This document shows, in pieces, positions 61,926 through 64,000 of a stretch of 64,000 nucleotides of DNA; positions within the stretch are counted from its first letter, which is position 1, and every line of letters starts with the position of its first letter. The notes beneath the pieces are model-generated. The model saw only the letters and a list, made by a program, of their open reading frames with translations. It searched no databases and was not told where the DNA came from. A program made the position numbers and the translations under genes. Source of the DNA: Clavibacter sp. VKM Ac-2872 (GTDB lineage Bacteria; Actinomycetota; Actinomycetes; Actinomycetales; Microbacteriaceae); NCBI RefSeq assembly GCF_015351105.1, contig NZ_JADKRR010000001.1:558001-622000 (forward strand), read 5' to 3'.

Positions 61926-62018
61926 GAGCATCTGCGGTCGCTGCACGCGCTGCACGCGCTGCTCCGCGGGGACGGACGCTGTGGCGCCCGGGCGGCCGGG
62001 CGACCGCGCTTCGACGCG

Positions 62019-62056
62019 GAAGGGCCCCGCGGATCCGATGATCCGCGGGGCCCTTC
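62019..62056. terminator. bidirectional terminator between MFS and alcohol dehydrogenase
   Basis: A 16-base inverted repeat (62019-62034 and 62041-62056) with a six-base loop lies between the convergent genes, 94 bases after the MFS stop and 16 bases from the dehydrogenase stop. Confidence 0.82.
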
Positions 62057-62071
62057 GACGTGATCCGCCGC

Positions 62072-63118
62072 TTACGCGAACGTCTTCGCGTCGATGACGA
62101 AGCGGTACCGCACGTCCGACTTGAGGACGCGCTCGTAGGCCTCGTTGATCTGCTCGGCCGAGATGAGCTCGGTCTCGGGCACGATGCCGTGCTCGGCGCA
62201 GAAGTCGAGCATCTCCTGCGTCTCGGCGATGCCGCCGATCATGGAACCGGCCCAGCTGCGGCGGGCGGGGATGAGCGCGAACGCGGGGATCTCGAGCGGC
62301 TCCGACGGGGCGCCGACGTTGACGAGCGTGCCGTCGATCGCGAGCAGGCCGATGTACTTCGACATGTCGAGCTTCGCGGAGACCGTGTTGATGATCAGGT
62401 CGAACGAGCTGGCGAGCTCCGTGAAGGTGCTGTCGTCGCTGGTCGCGAAGTAGCGGTCGGCGCCGAGACGCAGGCCGTCCTCCTTCTTGGAGAGCGTCTG
62501 CGAGAGCACGGTGACCTCGGCGCCCATCGCGTGCGCGATCTTCACGGCCATGTGGCCGAGGCCGCCCATGCCGACGACCGCGACGCGCGTGCCGGGGCCG
62601 GCGTTCCAGTGGCGCAGCGGCGAGTAGGTGGTGATGCCGGCGCAGAGCAGCGGCGCGACCTTCTCGACGTCGAGGGACTCGGGGACGCGGAGCACGAAGT
62701 CCTCGTCGACGACGACGGCCTCGGAGTAGCCGCCCTGCGTGATGGTGCCATCGGCCGGGTCGGTGCCGCCGTAGGTCTGGATGTTGCCCTTCAGGCAGTA
62801 CTGCTCCTGGCCGGCCGTGCACTGCTCGCACTCCTTGCAGGAGTTGACCATGCAGCCGACGCCGACGAGGTCGCCGACCTTGTGCTTGGTGACGTCTGCG
62901 CCGACCTCGGTGACGCGGCCGACGATCTCGTGGCCGACGACCTGCGGGTACTGGATGGGGCCCCACTCGCCGCGGACGGTGTGGATGTCGGAGTGGCAGA
63001 CGCCCGAGTAGGCGATGTCGATGGAGACGTCCTTCGGGCCGACGTCGCGGCGCTCGATGGTGGTCTTGACGATGGGGTCGGTGGCGGACGGGGCCGCGTA
63101 GGCGTTGACGGTGCGCAT
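62072..63118 (-). CDS. zinc NAD(P)-dependent alcohol dehydrogenase (YahK/CAD type)
   Basis: The 348-residue product has the catalytic-zinc ligands in YSGVCHSD and GHEIVG, four structural-zinc cysteines in [17 protein letters not shown], and the cofactor motif [11 protein letters not shown]. This is the cinnamyl-alcohol-dehydrogenase-like branch, which reduces a range of aldehydes with NADPH. It ends with TAA, rare in this window. AAGGAGA before the ATG is a good ribosome site. Confidence 0.93.
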   Translation of the reverse strand: MRTVNAYAAPSATDPIVKTTIERRDVGPKDVSIDIAYSGVCHSDIHTVRGEWGPIQYPQVVGHEIVGRVTEVGADVTKHKVGDLVGVGCMVNSCKECEQCTAGQEQYCLKGNIQTYGGTDPADGTITQGGYSEAVVVDEDFVLRVPESLDVEKVAPLLCAGITTYSPLRHWNAGPGTRVAVVGMGGLGHMAVKIAHAMGAEVTVLSQTLSKKEDGLRLGADRYFATSDDSTFTELASSFDLIINTVSAKLDMSKYIGLLAIDGTLVNVGAPSEPLEIPAFALIPARRSWAGSMIGGIAETQEMLDFCAEHGIVPETELISAEQINEAYERVLKSDVRYRFVIDAKTFA

Positions 63119-63272
63119 GGGTTCTCCTTGTGCTGTCCGGTGGGGGAGGGGAGGGATCGGGTCGATCCGGCCGCGCCCTCTTCGGATGCGGTACCCCTCG
63201 ACGCTACGCCTGCGGGGGCGGTTCGCCGAAACGGGCGCCGGCGCCCGCGCTGCCGCCGGATAGCGTGGCAGG

Positions 63273-64000
63273 ATGCCCGCACCCGACCTCACCGCCCCGA
63301 CGCGCACGCGATCCGGCGAGGTGCAGGGGCTCCGCGACGGCGACGTGATCCGCTACCTGGGGATCCCCTACGCGACGGCCGGCCGGGGCGCGCCGCCCGT
63401 GCCCGCGGTGCCGCCTACCGGATCCGACGGGTCGCCCGTGGTGCGGGCGGCCGTGCACCCCGCGCCCGCGTGCCCGCAGCCGTCGTCGCGGATCCTCGAC
63501 ACCCTCATGCAGGGCGCCCTCGACGGCGTCGCCCGCTCGGAGGACTGCCAGCGGCTCTCGATCACGCTGCCCGCCGACCAGGCGCCCGGCGAGATGCTGC
63601 CCGTGATCGTGTGGTTCCACGGCGGCGGCTACACGACGGGCGCGGGTGACCTCGCCATCCACGATCCACGCGCGCTCGTGGTGGAGCAGCGCGTGATCGT
63701 CGTGGCCGTGACCGCGCGGCTCGGGTACCTCGGGTTCGGCGGCGGCGGTCCTGATGGGCCGCCCGCGAACCTCGGCCTCCTCGACCAGCTGGAGGCGCTG
63801 CGCTGGGTCCGCGACTCGATCGCCGCGTTCGGCGGCGACCCGGACTCCGTCACCGCGATGGGCCAGTCCGCCGGCGGCGACGCGATCCTGCACCTCATGA
63901 TCAGCGACGGCGCCCGCGGCCTCTTCCGGCGGGCGATCGTGCAGAGCCCGCCGGTGGGGATCACGGGCGGGCGCGAGCGCATGTTCCGGGCTATGGCGCG
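63273..64000 (+). CDS. type-B carboxylesterase (partial, runs off the window)
   Basis: About 242 residues are present without a stop. The oxyanion motif is [10 protein letters not shown], the nucleophile elbow GQSAGGDA, with the preceding [20 protein letters not shown] typical of type-B carboxylesterases. The N-terminus has the usual SGEVQG and YLGIPYAT blocks. TAGCGT (63261-63266) lies six bases before the ATG. The rest of the gene, including the catalytic histidine, lies beyond the window. Confidence 0.88.
   Translation, partial: MPAPDLTAPTRTRSGEVQGLRDGDVIRYLGIPYATAGRGAPPVPAVPPTGSDGSPVVRAAVHPAPACPQPSSRILDTLMQGALDGVARSEDCQRLSITLPADQAPGEMLPVIVWFHGGGYTTGAGDLAIHDPRALVVEQRVIVVAVTARLGYLGFGGGGPDGPPANLGLLDQLEALRWVRDSIAAFGGDPDSVTAMGQSAGGDAILHLMISDGARGLFRRAIVQSPPVGITGGRERMFRAMA

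Overview
The window looks like a stretch of chromosome from a high-GC actinobacterium of the family Microbacteriaceae, most like Clavibacter. The reasons are GC content above 70 percent by eye, strong use of C and G at third codon positions, frequent GTG starts, many leaderless-type promoters (TANNNT followed six bases later by the start codon), and a striking excess of the hexamer GGATCC inside genes. The genus call is an inference from style and gene content; no rRNA is present to confirm it. There are no tRNA or rRNA genes, no CRISPR array, no insertion sequence and no phage module.

Layout. 1-6.9 kb holds metabolism and maintenance genes: a phosphofructokinase (pfkA), a P-loop kinase, a pyridoxamine-oxidase-like stress protein, an AlkA-type DNA glycosylase, a membrane-anchored DsbA-like oxidoreductase, an aldose epimerase, and a glyoxalase-fold protein next to an OhrR-type repressor. 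6.9-10.4 kb is a divergent fructan pair: a surface-anchored GH32 fructan hydrolase and a secreted GH68 levansucrase. 10.4-12.8 kb is a likely copper block (membrane protein, YcnI, CopC). 12.9-17.6 kb holds a LysR regulator divergent from bifunctional putA. 17.7-25.4 kb contains a 4'-phosphopantetheinyl transferase facing a tightly packed GntR - Pls/PosA-type single-module peptide synthetase - M1 aminopeptidase run. 25.4-28.2 kb is an Lrp / DDAH / ornithine aminotransferase module for arginine and ornithine. 28.3-38 kb carries a secreted four-cysteine protein, a three-gene overlapping operon, an M23 cell-wall hydrolase, a catalytically degenerate SGNH protein, an Old Yellow Enzyme and a two-component system. 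38.1-44.2 kb has a TetR/MFS efflux pair around a perfect palindromic operator, then tandem luciferase-like oxidoreductases and a quinone reductase. 44.5-46.7 kb is cysK-cysE-TrmH. 46.7-49.8 kb has two paralogous 133-residue genes flanking an unusual secreted four-cysteine protein. 50-60 kb holds adenosine/adenine deaminase, a CPBP protease, a decayed MFS gene, and a MoxR-ATPase / metallopeptidase-VWA pair. 60.2-61.9 kb is a compositionally foreign insert carrying an MFS gene with an extra C-terminal domain. 62-64 kb holds a zinc alcohol dehydrogenase and the start of a type-B carboxylesterase.

The most unusual elements are five. (1) The Pls/PosA-like peptide synthetase is translationally linked to an aminopeptidase and has its activating transferase next door. 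(2) The VWA protein carries two copies of a metallopeptidase-like fold, one intact and one with the glutamate lost, and is coupled to a MoxR ATPase. (3) A secreted protein with a cysteine-bracketed hydrophobic C-terminus sits between two paralogs, one preceded by three direct repeats phased at two helical turns. (4) Leaderless promoters sit in front of at least 19 genes. (5) Two genes have a good ribosome-binding site but only an in-frame ATC at the right distance.
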